From the NCBI GenBank assembly GCA_035415725.1, contig DAOOGN010000099.1, positions 1-15,414 of the forward strand: a stretch of 15,414 nt of DNA, given 5' to 3'. Of this stretch, positions 1 through 7,718 are shown piece after piece. A program made the position numbers and the translations under genes. Positions within the stretch are counted from its first letter, which is position 1. Each line of letters opens with the position of its first letter. Source of the DNA: DSWT01 sp035415725 (GTDB lineage Bacteria; Chloroflexota; Anaerolineae; B4-G1; SLSP01). A model generated the notes under the pieces. That model searched no databases, was not told the origin of the DNA, and worked only from the letters and a program-made list of their open reading frames with translations.

Positions 1-52
1 CCTGGCATAGGGAATAAGTGGCTTCGTCAGGTTTACGAGCCTGAATAGATAC
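1..52 (+). mobile_element. Right end of a miniature transposon (copy E, cut by window edge)
   Basis: Positions 41-52 are CTGAATAGATAC, the right terminal inverted repeat of the miniature transposon family found four more times in this window. The whole 52 nt matches the reverse complement of 7984-8035 at about 45 of 52 positions, so homology extends well past the terminus. The left part lies outside the window. It contains no coding sequence. Confidence 0.8.
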
Positions 53-107
53 AAACCGACTATACTACTGGCGCGCCGCGTAAGTCCGGCGCAGATCTTG
101 AGGAGAC

Positions 108-134
108 GTAGAGCGAATTGTCAATTCGCTCTAC
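108..134. repeat. 27-nt palindrome, 13-bp perfect arms (REP-like)
   Basis: GTAGAGCGAATTG at 108-120 is followed by one T and the exact reverse complement at 122-134. The palindrome at 11411-11437 has the same layout: it also starts GTAG, has 13-bp arms and one central base. The pair therefore looks like a dispersed palindromic family. It lies 30 nt before the E1 start codon and could act as a terminator for an upstream gene, an operator or a leader hairpin. No T-tract follows directly, so a terminator role is weaker here. Confidence 0.6.
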
Positions 135-164
135 AGAACCGATTATTTTCATGAGGAGGAGTGT

Positions 165-2231
165 ATGAGTATCGATGTTGATTTGTTGCAGAAGGCTAAA
201 CTGACCCGGGCGCAGGCCCTCGACATGTTGCAGCAGATGTGGGAAATCCGCATGTTCGAGGACACCGTGTACGATCTGTTGGGCAAGAACCTTATCCGTG
301 GCGCTTCCCATCTCTATGCCGGCGAGGAAGCAGTCGCCGTGGGCGCTATGTCCACCTTGCGCGAGGATGACCTCATCACCAGCACTCACCGCGGTCATGG
401 ACATTGTCACGCGCGCGGCGCGGTGCTGCACACTGGCGACGCGGAACGCCAGGAGCACTACAACAAGATGATGGCCGAGTTGTGTGGGCGTTCTACCGGC
501 TATTGCCGTGGGCGCGGCGGTTCGATGCACATTGCCGACGTGGAACATGGCAATCTGGGCGCGACCGGCATCGTCGGCGGCAATATCCCCGTGGCCACAG
601 GCGCGGCGCTGGCACAGCAAATGCAGAATACGGGGCGTGTGGTGCTGTGCTTCTTCGGCGACGGGGCGTCCAATACCGGCAACTTCCACGAAGCGCTCAA
701 CCTGGCATCACTGTGGAAACTGCCGGTGGTCTACATTGTCGAAAATAACCTGTATGGGATGTCGGTGCCGCTCTCCTGTTCGACGTGCACACCTGATATT
801 GCGACGCGCGGAGTAGCCTACGATATTCCTTACGCCATTGTGGATGGTATGGATGTGCTGGCCGTGCGCGAGGCCGTCGCCGGCGCGATTGAGCACGCGC
901 GCAGTGGCCATGGCCCCTTCCTTTTGGAGTGTAAAACGTATCGTTGGTATGGTCACTCCCGTTCCGACCCGCGTGCTTACCGCACTAAAGAAGAAGAGGC
1001 TGCGTGGAAAGCGCGCGACCCCATCCCTAATTTTGCTGCACTGCTGGTGGCCGAAGGAGTAGCCACAGAGGAAGAGATCGACGCGATTGAGGCCAAAGTC
1101 AAGGGCGAGATCCAGGTGGCAACCGACTTTGCACTTAGTTCGCCCTTGCCGCCTGTCGAAGAATTGGAGCAATACGTCTACGCGCCGTCACCGTGGACAG
1201 AGGCCGAGGTAGCCCGCGAAAAAGAACTGCGCACCCGTGTTCGCCAGGGTGGACCCAACGTCAAAAAAGTACGCTATTGGGAGGCCATCCGTGACGCGCT
1301 GCGCGAGGAAATGCAGCGCGATCCGCAGGTCTTTCTGATGGGCGAGGACATTGGCCTGTACGGCGGCGCCTATGGCGCGACGCGCGGCCTGTTCGAGGAG
1401 TTCGGCGGAAAGCGCGTGCGCGATACCCCTATCTCCGAGGCGACCATCGGCGGTTCGGCGGTGGGCGCGGCTATGTGCGGAATGCGGCCTGTCGCCGAGA
1501 TCATGTACGTCGATTTCACCCCCTTGGCCATGGACCAGATCGCCAACCAGGGCGCGAAGAACCGCTACATGTTCGGCGGCAAAACCACCGTGCCGATGGT
1601 GATCCGCACCGAAGGCGGGGCGGGACGCGGCATCGCGGCGCACCACTCGCAGAGCCTCGAGGCGCTATGGACGCACTTCCCCGGCATTTACGTTGTGATG
1701 CCCTCGACGCCCTACGATGCGAAGGGCCTGCTCAAGGCCGCCATCCGCGACGACAACCCGGTGATGTTTATCGAACATAAGATGCTCTACAGCATCGAGG
1801 GGTGGGTACCGGAGGAAGATTACATCATCCCCTTTGGCGTGGCGGACGTGAAACGTGAAGGGACCGACGTGACCGTCATCGCCTATTCGCAGATGGTGCA
1901 GCGCTCCCTGAAGGCGGCGGAAAAGCTGGCGGAAGAGGGCATCAGCGTAGAGGTGATCGACCTGCGCACGCTCAAACCGCTGGATATGGACACTATCGCC
2001 GCGTCCATCAAGAAAACCGGGCGCGCGGTTGGCGTCACCGAGGCGTACCGCGTCAACTCGTTTGTCAGTGAGCTGGCCGCGCGCATCCAGGAAGAGCTGT
2101 TCGACTGGCTCGACGCGCCGGTCGTGCGGGTGACGGGCGCCGATGCGCCTGTGCCCATGAGCGAGTCGCTGGAGAATGCCATGGTGCCGACGGTGGAAGC
2201 GATCATCGCCGGGATACGCAGAGTGCTTTAG
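165..2231 (+). CDS. Thiamine-dependent 2-oxoacid dehydrogenase E1, alpha and beta subunits fused
   Basis: This is the decarboxylating E1 component of a pyruvate, acetoin or branched-chain 2-oxoacid dehydrogenase complex in the cytosol. Residues 1-330 are an E1-alpha domain: HRGHGH at 75-80, the ThDP/Mg motif starting GDG at 165-167 and closing with Asn194-195, and the loop YGHSRSDP at 262-269. After a charged linker (about 340-365), residues 366-688 form E1-beta: ISEATIGG with the likely catalytic Glu425, HSQS from His494, and a C-terminal transketolase-like domain from about 555. AGGAGG at 154-159 sits 5 nt before the ATG, which fixes the start. Alpha and beta are usually separate proteins of about 330 aa each; here they form one 688-aa chain. 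No E2 or E3 gene lies in the window, so the substrate cannot be decided from context. TATACT at 61-66 could be a -10 box, but I see no convincing -35. Confidence 0.93.
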   Translation: MSIDVDLLQKAKLTRAQALDMLQQMWEIRMFEDTVYDLLGKNLIRGASHLYAGEEAVAVGAMSTLREDDLITSTHRGHGHCHARGAVLHTGDAERQEHYNKMMAELCGRSTGYCRGRGGSMHIADVEHGNLGATGIVGGNIPVATGAALAQQMQNTGRVVLCFFGDGASNTGNFHEALNLASLWKLPVVYIVENNLYGMSVPLSCSTCTPDIATRGVAYDIPYAIVDGMDVLAVREAVAGAIEHARSGHGPFLLECKTYRWYGHSRSDPRAYRTKEEEAAWKARDPIPNFAALLVAEGVATEEEIDAIEAKVKGEIQVATDFALSSPLPPVEELEQYVYAPSPWTEAEVAREKELRTRVRQGGPNVKKVRYWEAIRDALREEMQRDPQVFLMGEDIGLYGGAYGATRGLFEEFGGKRVRDTPISEATIGGSAVGAAMCGMRPVAEIMYVDFTPLAMDQIANQGAKNRYMFGGKTTVPMVIRTEGGAGRGIAAHHSQSLEALWTHFPGIYVVMPSTPYDAKGLLKAAIRDDNPVMFIEHKMLYSIEGWVPEEDYIIPFGVADVKREGTDVTVIAYSQMVQRSLKAAEKLAEEGISVEVIDLRTLKPLDMDTIAASIKKTGRAVGVTEAYRVNSFVSELAARIQEELFDWLDAPVVRVTGADAPVPMSESLENAMVPTVEAIIAGIRRVL

Positions 2232-2244
2232 AGGGAAAAAGCGT

Positions 2245-3588
2245 CTACGGATATACCCGGTTGATCATGCGTGGATAGGCAATCGCCTCGCGCAGATGAT
2301 CGATGCCGCAGATCCACGTCACCGTGCGTTCAAGGCCCAGGCCGAAGCCGCTGTGGGGGACGCTGCCGTAGTGACGCAGATCAACGTACCACTGGAAGGC
2401 TTCTTCCGGCAGGTTGTGCTCGTGGATGTGCTGAAGCAGCAGGTCGGGATCGGAGATGCGCTCACTGCCACCGATGATCTCGCCGTAACCTTCGGGCGCG
2501 AGTAAGTCCACGCTTTTGCAGACCTCCGGGCGACCGGGCCACGGTTCCATGTAGAAGGCTTTGACGGCGGTAGGGTAGCCGTAGACGAACACCGGCTTGT
2601 CGAACTGTTGGGTCAACGCGGTCTCGTGCGGTGAGCCAAAGTCGTCGCCCCATTCGAGGGCCAGCAGTGCCTGCGCTTCCGGGTCCGCGGTCTGCTTACG
2701 GATATCGGCGAGCATCGCCAGCGCGTCATCGTAAGCCATGCGCGGAAAGGGCGGGGTGACGCGCTCCAAAGCAGTTACGTCGCGGCCTAGCGACTTCAGT
2801 TCCGGCGCACACTTCTGCAGCACGGTCTGCACGATGTGGGAGACGAATTGCTCTTCGATTTCCATAAGTCCATCCAGGTCGCAGAACGCGATCTCCGGTT
2901 CCACCATCCAGAATTCGGTGAGGTGACGGCGTGTCTTGGACTTCTCCGCGCGGAACGTCGGCCCGAAGCAGTAAACGCGGTTGAAGGCGAAGATGTTGGC
3001 CTCGTTGTAGAGCTGCCCGCTCTGCGCGAGATAGGCCACGCCCTCGTCGAAGTACTCGGTGCTGAAGAGCGTCGTCGTTCCCTCGCAGGCGGCGGGGGTG
3101 AGGATGGGTGTGTCCATGTGGATGAAGCCGTTAGCGGCCAGCCACTCGTGGATGGCCGCAATGACGGTGGCGCGGACGCGCAGCACCGCCCATTGGCTCG
3201 GCGTGCGAATCCACAGGTGGCGGTGGTCAAGCAGGAATTCGACGCCGTGCTCTTTCAGCGCGATGGGGTACTCGCCTTCCACCGCCTGCACCACCTCGAA
3301 GCCAGTGACGCCGATCTCGTAGCCGCCGGGGATGCCGGGCGCGCGCGGGTCGGCGCGCACCACACCGCTGATGATCACCGACGACTCCTGTGGAACGCGC
3401 GTTATCGCGTCGAAGAGGTCGGCAGGCAGGTCGTTCTTGAACGCGACGCACTGCGCGAAGCCGTAACCATCCCGCACCAGCAGGAAGACTAACTTGCCCT
3501 TGGAGGTGCGGTTGTAGACCCACCCACGAAGGGTCACTTCCTGACCTTCGTAGTCACCGATTTGTTCTACGCGAATAACGGGGGGCAT
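2245..3588 (-). CDS. asnS: Asparaginyl-tRNA synthetase
   Basis: This enzyme charges tRNA-Asn with asparagine in the cytosol. It is a class IIb synthetase of 447 aa, normal for the family. An N-terminal OB-fold anticodon-binding domain (about residues 13-105) contains VTLRGWVYN. Class II motif 2 is seen as FRAEKSKTRRHLTEFW at about 212-227, and motif 3 as GFGLGLER at about 414-421. FRAE followed by TRRHLTEFW is typical of AsnRS rather than AspRS. I chose the ATG at 3588 because AAGGAG (3597-3602) lies 8 nt upstream and the protein then begins where AsnRS homologues normally do. An in-frame ATG at 3627 would add 13 residues and overlap the dedA stop by 4 nt (ATGA), so coupled initiation there is the alternative. 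It is downstream of dedA in the same transcript. Its stop is only 13 nt from that of the convergent E1 gene. Confidence 0.95.
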   Translation of the reverse strand: MPPVIRVEQIGDYEGQEVTLRGWVYNRTSKGKLVFLLVRDGYGFAQCVAFKNDLPADLFDAITRVPQESSVIISGVVRADPRAPGIPGGYEIGVTGFEVVQAVEGEYPIALKEHGVEFLLDHRHLWIRTPSQWAVLRVRATVIAAIHEWLAANGFIHMDTPILTPAACEGTTTLFSTEYFDEGVAYLAQSGQLYNEANIFAFNRVYCFGPTFRAEKSKTRRHLTEFWMVEPEIAFCDLDGLMEIEEQFVSHIVQTVLQKCAPELKSLGRDVTALERVTPPFPRMAYDDALAMLADIRKQTADPEAQALLALEWGDDFGSPHETALTQQFDKPVFVYGYPTAVKAFYMEPWPGRPEVCKSVDLLAPEGYGEIIGGSERISDPDLLLQHIHEHNLPEEAFQWYVDLRHYGSVPHSGFGLGLERTVTWICGIDHLREAIAYPRMINRVYP

Positions 3589-3623
3589 GGGATTTTCTCC
3601 TTGGTTTGAAATAAGAAATTCAC

Positions 3624-4298
3624 TCATTTGCTGACGGCTGACGGCTGGTCGCTGAGACCCTTTTTTCGTCTCTGCCAGAAGCGATAGCTGAAGAAGCCAA
3701 CAATGGCCAGAGCGCCGACGACGAGGACAAAATGCTCGTATTGGTTGACAAAGTCGGAAACGAAATGCCAGTTCTCACCCAACAGACGACCGGCGAACGC
3801 CAGCAAAAAGCTCCACAGCGCGGTGCCGAGGGCGGTGTAGAAGGTGAAGCGCGGAATGTTCATCTTCGCCAGCCCCCCCGGCACGGAAATCAGGCTGCGC
3901 ACGATAGGCACCATCCGCCCGAAGAAGATCACGTATTCGCCGAAATGGTCGAACCAGGCGAGCGCCGTATCCAGGTCGCTCTCTGCGAGCATGAACCACT
4001 TGCCGAACCGTTGGAGCAGATAGCGCACGCGGCGCTCATCGAACCAGCGCCCCAGTCCGTAGAAGAAGAACGCCCCGGCGACGGAACCGATGGTTCCCAC
4101 CAGCGTTACGCCGAGCAAGGAAAACTTAGCATTCTCGCCGAGGGTGAGCCATCCCGCCAACGGCAGGACGATTTCGGAAGGAATGGGAGGAAAGATGTTT
4201 TCGACAAACATCACCAGCCCCAGGCCCGGGTAGCCTAGTGTGCCGATGATGCCGAGCGCCCACTGGTTAATCGCATTCAAAATATCGCCTAAGTGCAT
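3624..4298 (-). CDS. DedA-family (VTT domain) inner-membrane protein
   Basis: This is a 224-aa polytopic membrane protein of the DedA family, whose members include undecaprenyl-phosphate and phospholipid translocases linked to membrane homeostasis. Family signatures are present: ENIFPPIPSE at 33-42 (re-entrant region with Glu33), a small-residue-rich segment around 67-83 ending GLGRWF, and FFGRMVPIVRSLISVPGG at 125-142 with the conserved Arg127 and Arg134. Hydrophobic helices flank these, and a basic tail (HWQRRKK-like, about 207-213) follows the last helix. AAGGAG at 4306-4311, 7 nt before the ATG, supports the start. The stop overlaps an in-frame upstream ATG of asnS, so the two are co-transcribed. 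The lipid substrate cannot be read from sequence. Confidence 0.9.
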   Translation of the reverse strand: MHLGDILNAINQWALGIIGTLGYPGLGLVMFVENIFPPIPSEIVLPLAGWLTLGENAKFSLLGVTLVGTIGSVAGAFFFYGLGRWFDERRVRYLLQRFGKWFMLAESDLDTALAWFDHFGEYVIFFGRMVPIVRSLISVPGGLAKMNIPRFTFYTALGTALWSFLLAFAGRLLGENWHFVSDFVNQYEHFVLVVGALAIVGFFSYRFWQRRKKGLSDQPSAVSK

Positions 4299-4399
4299 GA
4301 GTTAACTCCTTCGAAAATAGCCCCAGAGTTCACAGAGAAAAACACAAATTCTGTGTGCCCTTCATGGTCAGGACTTACGCCTTCTTAATCCTTACAGCC

Positions 4400-4408
4400 A
4401 TTATACCA
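4400..4408 (-). promoter_or_regulatory. Extended -10 promoter for dedA-asnS
   Basis: Read on the minus strand, 4408-4400 is TGGTATAAT: a perfect TATAAT with the TGn extension. TTGGGT (4430-4425) is a weak -35 at 19-nt spacing; an extended -10 tolerates that. Transcription would start near 4393 and give a leader of roughly 95 nt before dedA. The -35 region overlaps the stop codon of the DUF554 gene, so dedA can be expressed independently of it. Confidence 0.6.
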
Positions 4409-4422
4409 TAAGCGCCGGCTGA

Positions 4423-5103
4423 CTACCCAAAAATCACCGTTAACACAATCACCACTACCAGCCCCGGTAGCAGGTTGCTCGTCTTGATCTTTTTGATGCC
4501 GAGCAAATTCAGGCCGATCCCCAGGATGAGCGCGCCGCCGACTGCCGTCATCTGGTTGATGATGAGAGTGGAAAAGAAGCTCTGGAACTGCGCTGCCAGC
4601 AGGGTGATGGCCGCCTGGATGATGAACAGCGGCAACGCCGCGAGCAGTACGCCTGGCCCGTAGACCGACGCCAGCGCTATCGAGGTGAAGCCGTCCAGAA
4701 TCGCTTTGGTGAGGATGAGAGTGCGGTCACCGTTGAGCCCCTCGTTGATCGCCCCCACGAACGTCATCGAGCCGACGCAAAAGATGAGGAAGGCCGTGAT
4801 CAACCCCTCGGTGAAGCGGCCATCCTGGCTTTTCAGCCGCGTCTTGAGACGGTCGCCCACCCCTTCCATCCAGGTTTCCAGGTGGATCAGTTCGCCCACC
4901 ACGCCGCCGAAGATCAGGCTGAAAATGAAGATGAGGAAATTCTCCACCGCGAACGCCATCTTCATGCCGAGCACCAACGTGCCCAGACCCACCCCCTCAA
5001 AGATGATGCCTTTGATGTTCTCCGGGAGCTTTTTCCGCAGTAACAGTCCTACCGTGCTGCCTACAATCACCGTCAGCGCATTGACGAGACTCCCAATCGG
5101 CAT
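4423..5103 (-). CDS. DUF554 family membrane protein (YqgA/YdfK-like)
   Basis: This is a 226-aa integral membrane protein with about six or seven hydrophobic segments and a Gly-rich N-terminus. It matches the DUF554 pattern: an N-terminal LVNALTVIVGSTVGLLLRK stretch (6-24), then GVVGELI with a conserved Glu at about 71, and the core GSMTFVGAINEGLNGD near 111-126 followed by ILDGFTS. The family is widespread and is often called a putative transporter or channel; its function is not established. A purine-rich run (GGGGGAGGAGG on the minus strand) ends just 1 nt before the ATG, so its upstream part must act as the ribosome site. The N-terminus agrees with family members. It is probably a separate transcription unit from tex, with a 215-nt gap containing a large dyad. 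Confidence 0.88.
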   Translation of the reverse strand: MPIGSLVNALTVIVGSTVGLLLRKKLPENIKGIIFEGVGLGTLVLGMKMAFAVENFLIFIFSLIFGGVVGELIHLETWMEGVGDRLKTRLKSQDGRFTEGLITAFLIFCVGSMTFVGAINEGLNGDRTLILTKAILDGFTSIALASVYGPGVLLAALPLFIIQAAITLLAAQFQSFFSTLIINQMTAVGGALILGIGLNLLGIKKIKTSNLLPGLVVVIVLTVIFG

Positions 5104-5186
5104 ACCTCCTCCCCCTTAAAAAATAAACCGCTAATCTTGCCAATCTCTCAACTTGCGCTATAACCCTTCTGGATGACTCATTTTCT

Positions 5187-5237
5187 GTCAGCAGATTGAG
5201 CAGATTTTTTTACTCTCAATTCGCTAAATCTGCTGAC
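5187..5237. other. 11-bp dyad in the 215-nt gap between tex and the DUF554 gene
   Basis: GTCAGCAGATT (5187-5197) and its exact reverse complement AATCTGCTGAC (5227-5237) flank 29 nt that include GCAGATTTTTTT. On the plus strand a modest T-rich stretch follows (5238-5248). It could be a terminator or operator for the minus-strand tex/DUF554 boundary; neither role is clear because no good T-tract follows on the minus strand. The rest of 5104-5318 shows only short repeats (GATGCGCG twice, 5284-5301) and no gene. Confidence 0.4.
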
Positions 5238-5318
5238 GAGTTTTCTTCTATGACCCAGGTCGAAATCTCTTGAAAATCCGCGGGGATGCGCGTGATGCGC
5301 GGTCAAGATACCCTGCTC

Positions 5319-7460
5319 TTACTCCACCAGCGCCAGGCTGATGCGCCCGCGGTGGACGTCCACATCTACCACTTCCACGTCGATAACGTCCCCCACTGAG
5401 ACCTTGTCGTGCGGGTTGCGAACGTAGCCCGCTCCCATGTGGCTGATGTGCACCAGCCCGTCGCGTTTGACGCCGATGTCGACGAACGCGCCGAAGTCCA
5501 CGACGTTGCGCACCGTGCCCTTGAGCTGCATCCCCGCGCGCAAATCCTCGATGCTCAACACGTCACTGCGCAGGATGGGGCCTGCCAAATCGTCGCGGGG
5601 ATCGCGTCCGGGGCGGGCCAACGCTTCGAGGATGTCCTCCAGTGTCGGGCGCCCCGTCCCCAGCTCTACGGCGAGCGCGTCGAGGTCCGTGGCCCGGCGC
5701 CACCGGGCGATCTCGCCCGCCAGACGGGAATCGCCGAGCGGGAAACTAAGCCGTTGCAGGACCGCCTGGGCGACAGGATAGCTCTCCGGATGGATAGAAG
5801 TATTGTCCAGCGCGTCGGTGCCGGCGGGGACGCGCAGGAAACCCGCGGCCTGCTCGAAAGTCTTTGCCCCCAGTCCCGGAACCTGCCGCAAGTCCTGCCG
5901 GCCGGCGAAAGCGCCGTGGGCGTCGCGGTACGCCACGATGGTTTCTGCTAACTTGGGGCCGATACCGGAGATATAGCGCAGCAGCGCCGGCGAGGCCGTG
6001 TTGAGGTCTGCACCCACCGTATTCACCGCCGACTCAACCACCGTATCCAGCGCCTGGGTGAGCGCCTTCTGGTCGACATCGTGTTGATAGAGGCCCACGC
6101 CGATGGCCTGGGGGTCAATCTTCACCAGTTCGGCCAGTGGATCTTGCAAGCGCCGTGCAATCGAGACTGCTCCCCGCAGCGACACGTCCAGGTCGGGTAA
6201 TTCCTGGCGCGCCAGCTTTGATGCCGAATAGACCGAGGCGCCGGCTTCGTTGACGATGGTGTACTTGACCTTGAGTTCGGCCTCGTTGAGCAAGTCCGCC
6301 ACCAACATCTCCGTCTCGCGGCCGGCGGTGCCGTTGCCGATGTCGATCACGGTCACACCGTGCTGTTGCACCAAACGACGCAGGGTTGCCTTCGCCTGCG
6401 CTTTGTCGCGGTCGGGGTAGAGGGTGCACGTATCGAGCACCTTGCCGGTAGGATCCACGACCGCAACCTTGCAACCGGTGCGGTAACCGGGGTCAATGCC
6501 TAACACCGTCTGGCCGCGCAAGGGCGGTTGCAACAGGAGTGCTTTGAGGTTGGTAGCGAAGACGCCGATCGCGTGTTCGTCGGCCATGTCGCTCAACTTG
6601 CGGCGCATCTCGCGCTCCACGGCGGGGAAAAGCAGGCGACTGTAGCTATCCTGGCGTGCTTCGACAAGGTCATCGGTCAAAGGACTGCCGGCATCGCTGG
6701 GGTACTGCTGTGCGAGAAGTCCCAGCGCTTCCGGTTCGGGGACTTCCAGGTTGACCCGGAGCACGCCTTCGCGCTCGCCCCGGTTGATGGCGAGGGTTTG
6801 ATGGGGGCGCAAAGCGCGGAAATCCACGCAGAAGCTGTAGTACAACTGGTAGACGCCCGTGGGATCCTTGCTCGCGTCGGCGACGGCGACGCTCAACGTG
6901 CCGTGCCGCTGGACAAGCGCGCGCATAGCAGCGCGTCCGTCGGGCGCGTCGGCGATGGTCTCGGCGACGATGTCCCGCGCGCCGGCGTAGGCTTCATCCA
7001 CGGTGGAGACATCGTCTGTGAGGAAGGGATGGGCGAGCCTATCACGGTCACCCTCAAGGGGCTGCGCTAAAATGAGATCGGCCAGCGGCTGCAACCCCTT
7101 CTCGCGGGCCACTGTGGCGCGCGTGCGGCGCTTGGGCTTGTAAGGACGGTAGAGGTCCTCCAGACGCTGCAGGGTGTCGGCAGCCTCCACATCGGCCTTG
7201 AGTTCTGGCGTCAACACGCCGTGCTCTTCCAGACTGCGCAGGATCGTCGCCCGGCGTTCCTCCAGCGTGCGACGATAGCTCAAGCGCTCGGCAATCTGGC
7301 GCAGTTGCTCTTCGTCCAGCGAGCCGGTCATCTCCTTGCGATAGCGGGCGATAAAGGGAATAGTATTGCCGTCGTCCAACAGGCGGACGGCGGACTCGAC
7401 GCGCGGCAATTCGAGCGCCAGGTCGGCGGCGACGGCAGCGATAATGGCGATGGAATCCAT
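5319..7460 (-). CDS. tex: Tex family RNA-binding protein (transcription accessory protein)
   Basis: This is a cytosolic nucleic-acid-binding protein of 713 aa, close to the usual 720-780 aa. Tex proteins bind RNA through S1 and affect transcription and stress phenotypes; the exact role is unsettled. The domain order is canonical: helical Tex N-terminal region (IPFIARYRKEMTGSLDE at about 34-50), YqgF/RNase H-like domain beginning VLGIDPGYRTG (about 319-329), tandem helix-hairpin-helix (SGIGPKLAETIV and PGLGAKTFEQAAG, about 498-540), and a C-terminal S1 domain (GTVRNVVDFGAFVDIG ... GLVHIS, about 647-672). The ATG at 7460 is the likely start. An in-frame TTG at 7478 would add six residues that are simply the translated ribosome site GGAGAGGAGAGG. 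It is divergent from tRNA-Glu. Confidence 0.95.
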   Translation of the reverse strand: MDSIAIIAAVAADLALELPRVESAVRLLDDGNTIPFIARYRKEMTGSLDEEQLRQIAERLSYRRTLEERRATILRSLEEHGVLTPELKADVEAADTLQRLEDLYRPYKPKRRTRATVAREKGLQPLADLILAQPLEGDRDRLAHPFLTDDVSTVDEAYAGARDIVAETIADAPDGRAAMRALVQRHGTLSVAVADASKDPTGVYQLYYSFCVDFRALRPHQTLAINRGEREGVLRVNLEVPEPEALGLLAQQYPSDAGSPLTDDLVEARQDSYSRLLFPAVEREMRRKLSDMADEHAIGVFATNLKALLLQPPLRGQTVLGIDPGYRTGCKVAVVDPTGKVLDTCTLYPDRDKAQAKATLRRLVQQHGVTVIDIGNGTAGRETEMLVADLLNEAELKVKYTIVNEAGASVYSASKLARQELPDLDVSLRGAVSIARRLQDPLAELVKIDPQAIGVGLYQHDVDQKALTQALDTVVESAVNTVGADLNTASPALLRYISGIGPKLAETIVAYRDAHGAFAGRQDLRQVPGLGAKTFEQAAGFLRVPAGTDALDNTSIHPESYPVAQAVLQRLSFPLGDSRLAGEIARWRRATDLDALAVELGTGRPTLEDILEALARPGRDPRDDLAGPILRSDVLSIEDLRAGMQLKGTVRNVVDFGAFVDIGVKRDGLVHISHMGAGYVRNPHDKVSVGDVIDVEVVDVDVHRGRISLALVE

Positions 7461-7517
7461 AGTACCTCTCCTCTCCAACGGTCAGCCTTCAACCACTGGC
7501 TTAAAGACTGAAAGCTG

Positions 7518-7546
7518 ATTGTAGCCGAAAGCCCGCTGCACGCAAA
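7518..7546 (-). promoter_or_regulatory. Probable tex promoter
   Basis: On the minus strand TTTGCG (7546-7541) and TACAAT (7523-7518) are separated by 17 nt. The -10 is good and the -35 poor. Transcription would start about 60 nt upstream of the tex ATG. The element is back to back with the tRNA-Glu promoter. Confidence 0.45.
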
Positions 7547-7562
7547 CCGGTGCGGATTTTGG

Positions 7563-7590
7563 TTGACAAAAGCCTCGTTTCTGTTACAAT
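7563..7590 (+). promoter_or_regulatory. Sigma70-type promoter for tRNA-Glu
   Basis: A perfect TTGACA (7563-7568) and TACAAT (7585-7590) are separated by 16 nt. The predicted start, near 7597, is about 5 nt upstream of the mature tRNA 5' end. This is the strongest promoter match in the window, as expected for a tRNA gene. Confidence 0.8.
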
Positions 7591-7601
7591 TTTACTCGTT
7601 T

Positions 7602-7674
7602 GGCCCCATCGTCTAGTGGCCTAGGACGCTGGCCTCTCAAGCCGGAAACAGGGGTTCGAATTCCCTTGGGGCCA
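7602..7674 (+). tRNA. tRNA-Glu (anticodon CTC)
   Basis: A full cloverleaf can be drawn. The acceptor arm GGCCCCA (7602-7608) pairs with TGGGGCC (7667-7673), with A7674 as discriminator. The D arm is GTC...GAC, the anticodon stem CTGGC/GCCGG (7629-7633 / 7641-7645), and the loop CTCTCAA has anticodon CTC at 7636-7638. The T arm has loop TTCGAAT. CUC reads GAG, so it is glutamate, and the body resembles typical bacterial tRNA-Glu. One T-stem pair is G-T. The CCA end is not encoded (TCA follows the discriminator), so it must be added enzymatically. Confidence 0.95.
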
Positions 7675-7680
7675 TCACGT

Positions 7681-7718
7681 CCATCCCCCACCCATACGGT
7701 GTGGGGGATGGCTGTTTT
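7681..7718 (+). terminator. Rho-independent terminator of tRNA-Glu
   Basis: A perfect 11-bp stem CCATCCCCCAC (7681-7691) / GTGGGGGATGG (7701-7711) with a 9-nt loop is followed by CTGTTTT. It begins 7 nt after the tRNA. The composite transposon begins exactly at the end of this T-tract, and 7711-7718 (GCTGTTTT) serves as its target duplication. Confidence 0.8.

Noticed and set aside
60..689. 209-aa minus-strand reading frame over the E1 start
   Set aside because: It is antisense to well-conserved E1-alpha motifs and has no plausible protein features.
2836..3492. 218-aa plus-strand reading frame inside asnS
   Set aside because: It is an exact antisense shadow of a clear AsnRS and resembles no family.
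4310..4370. Attenuator in the dedA leader
   Set aside because: Only a 5-bp stem (ACACA/TGTGT) before a few T's is visible, too weak to call.
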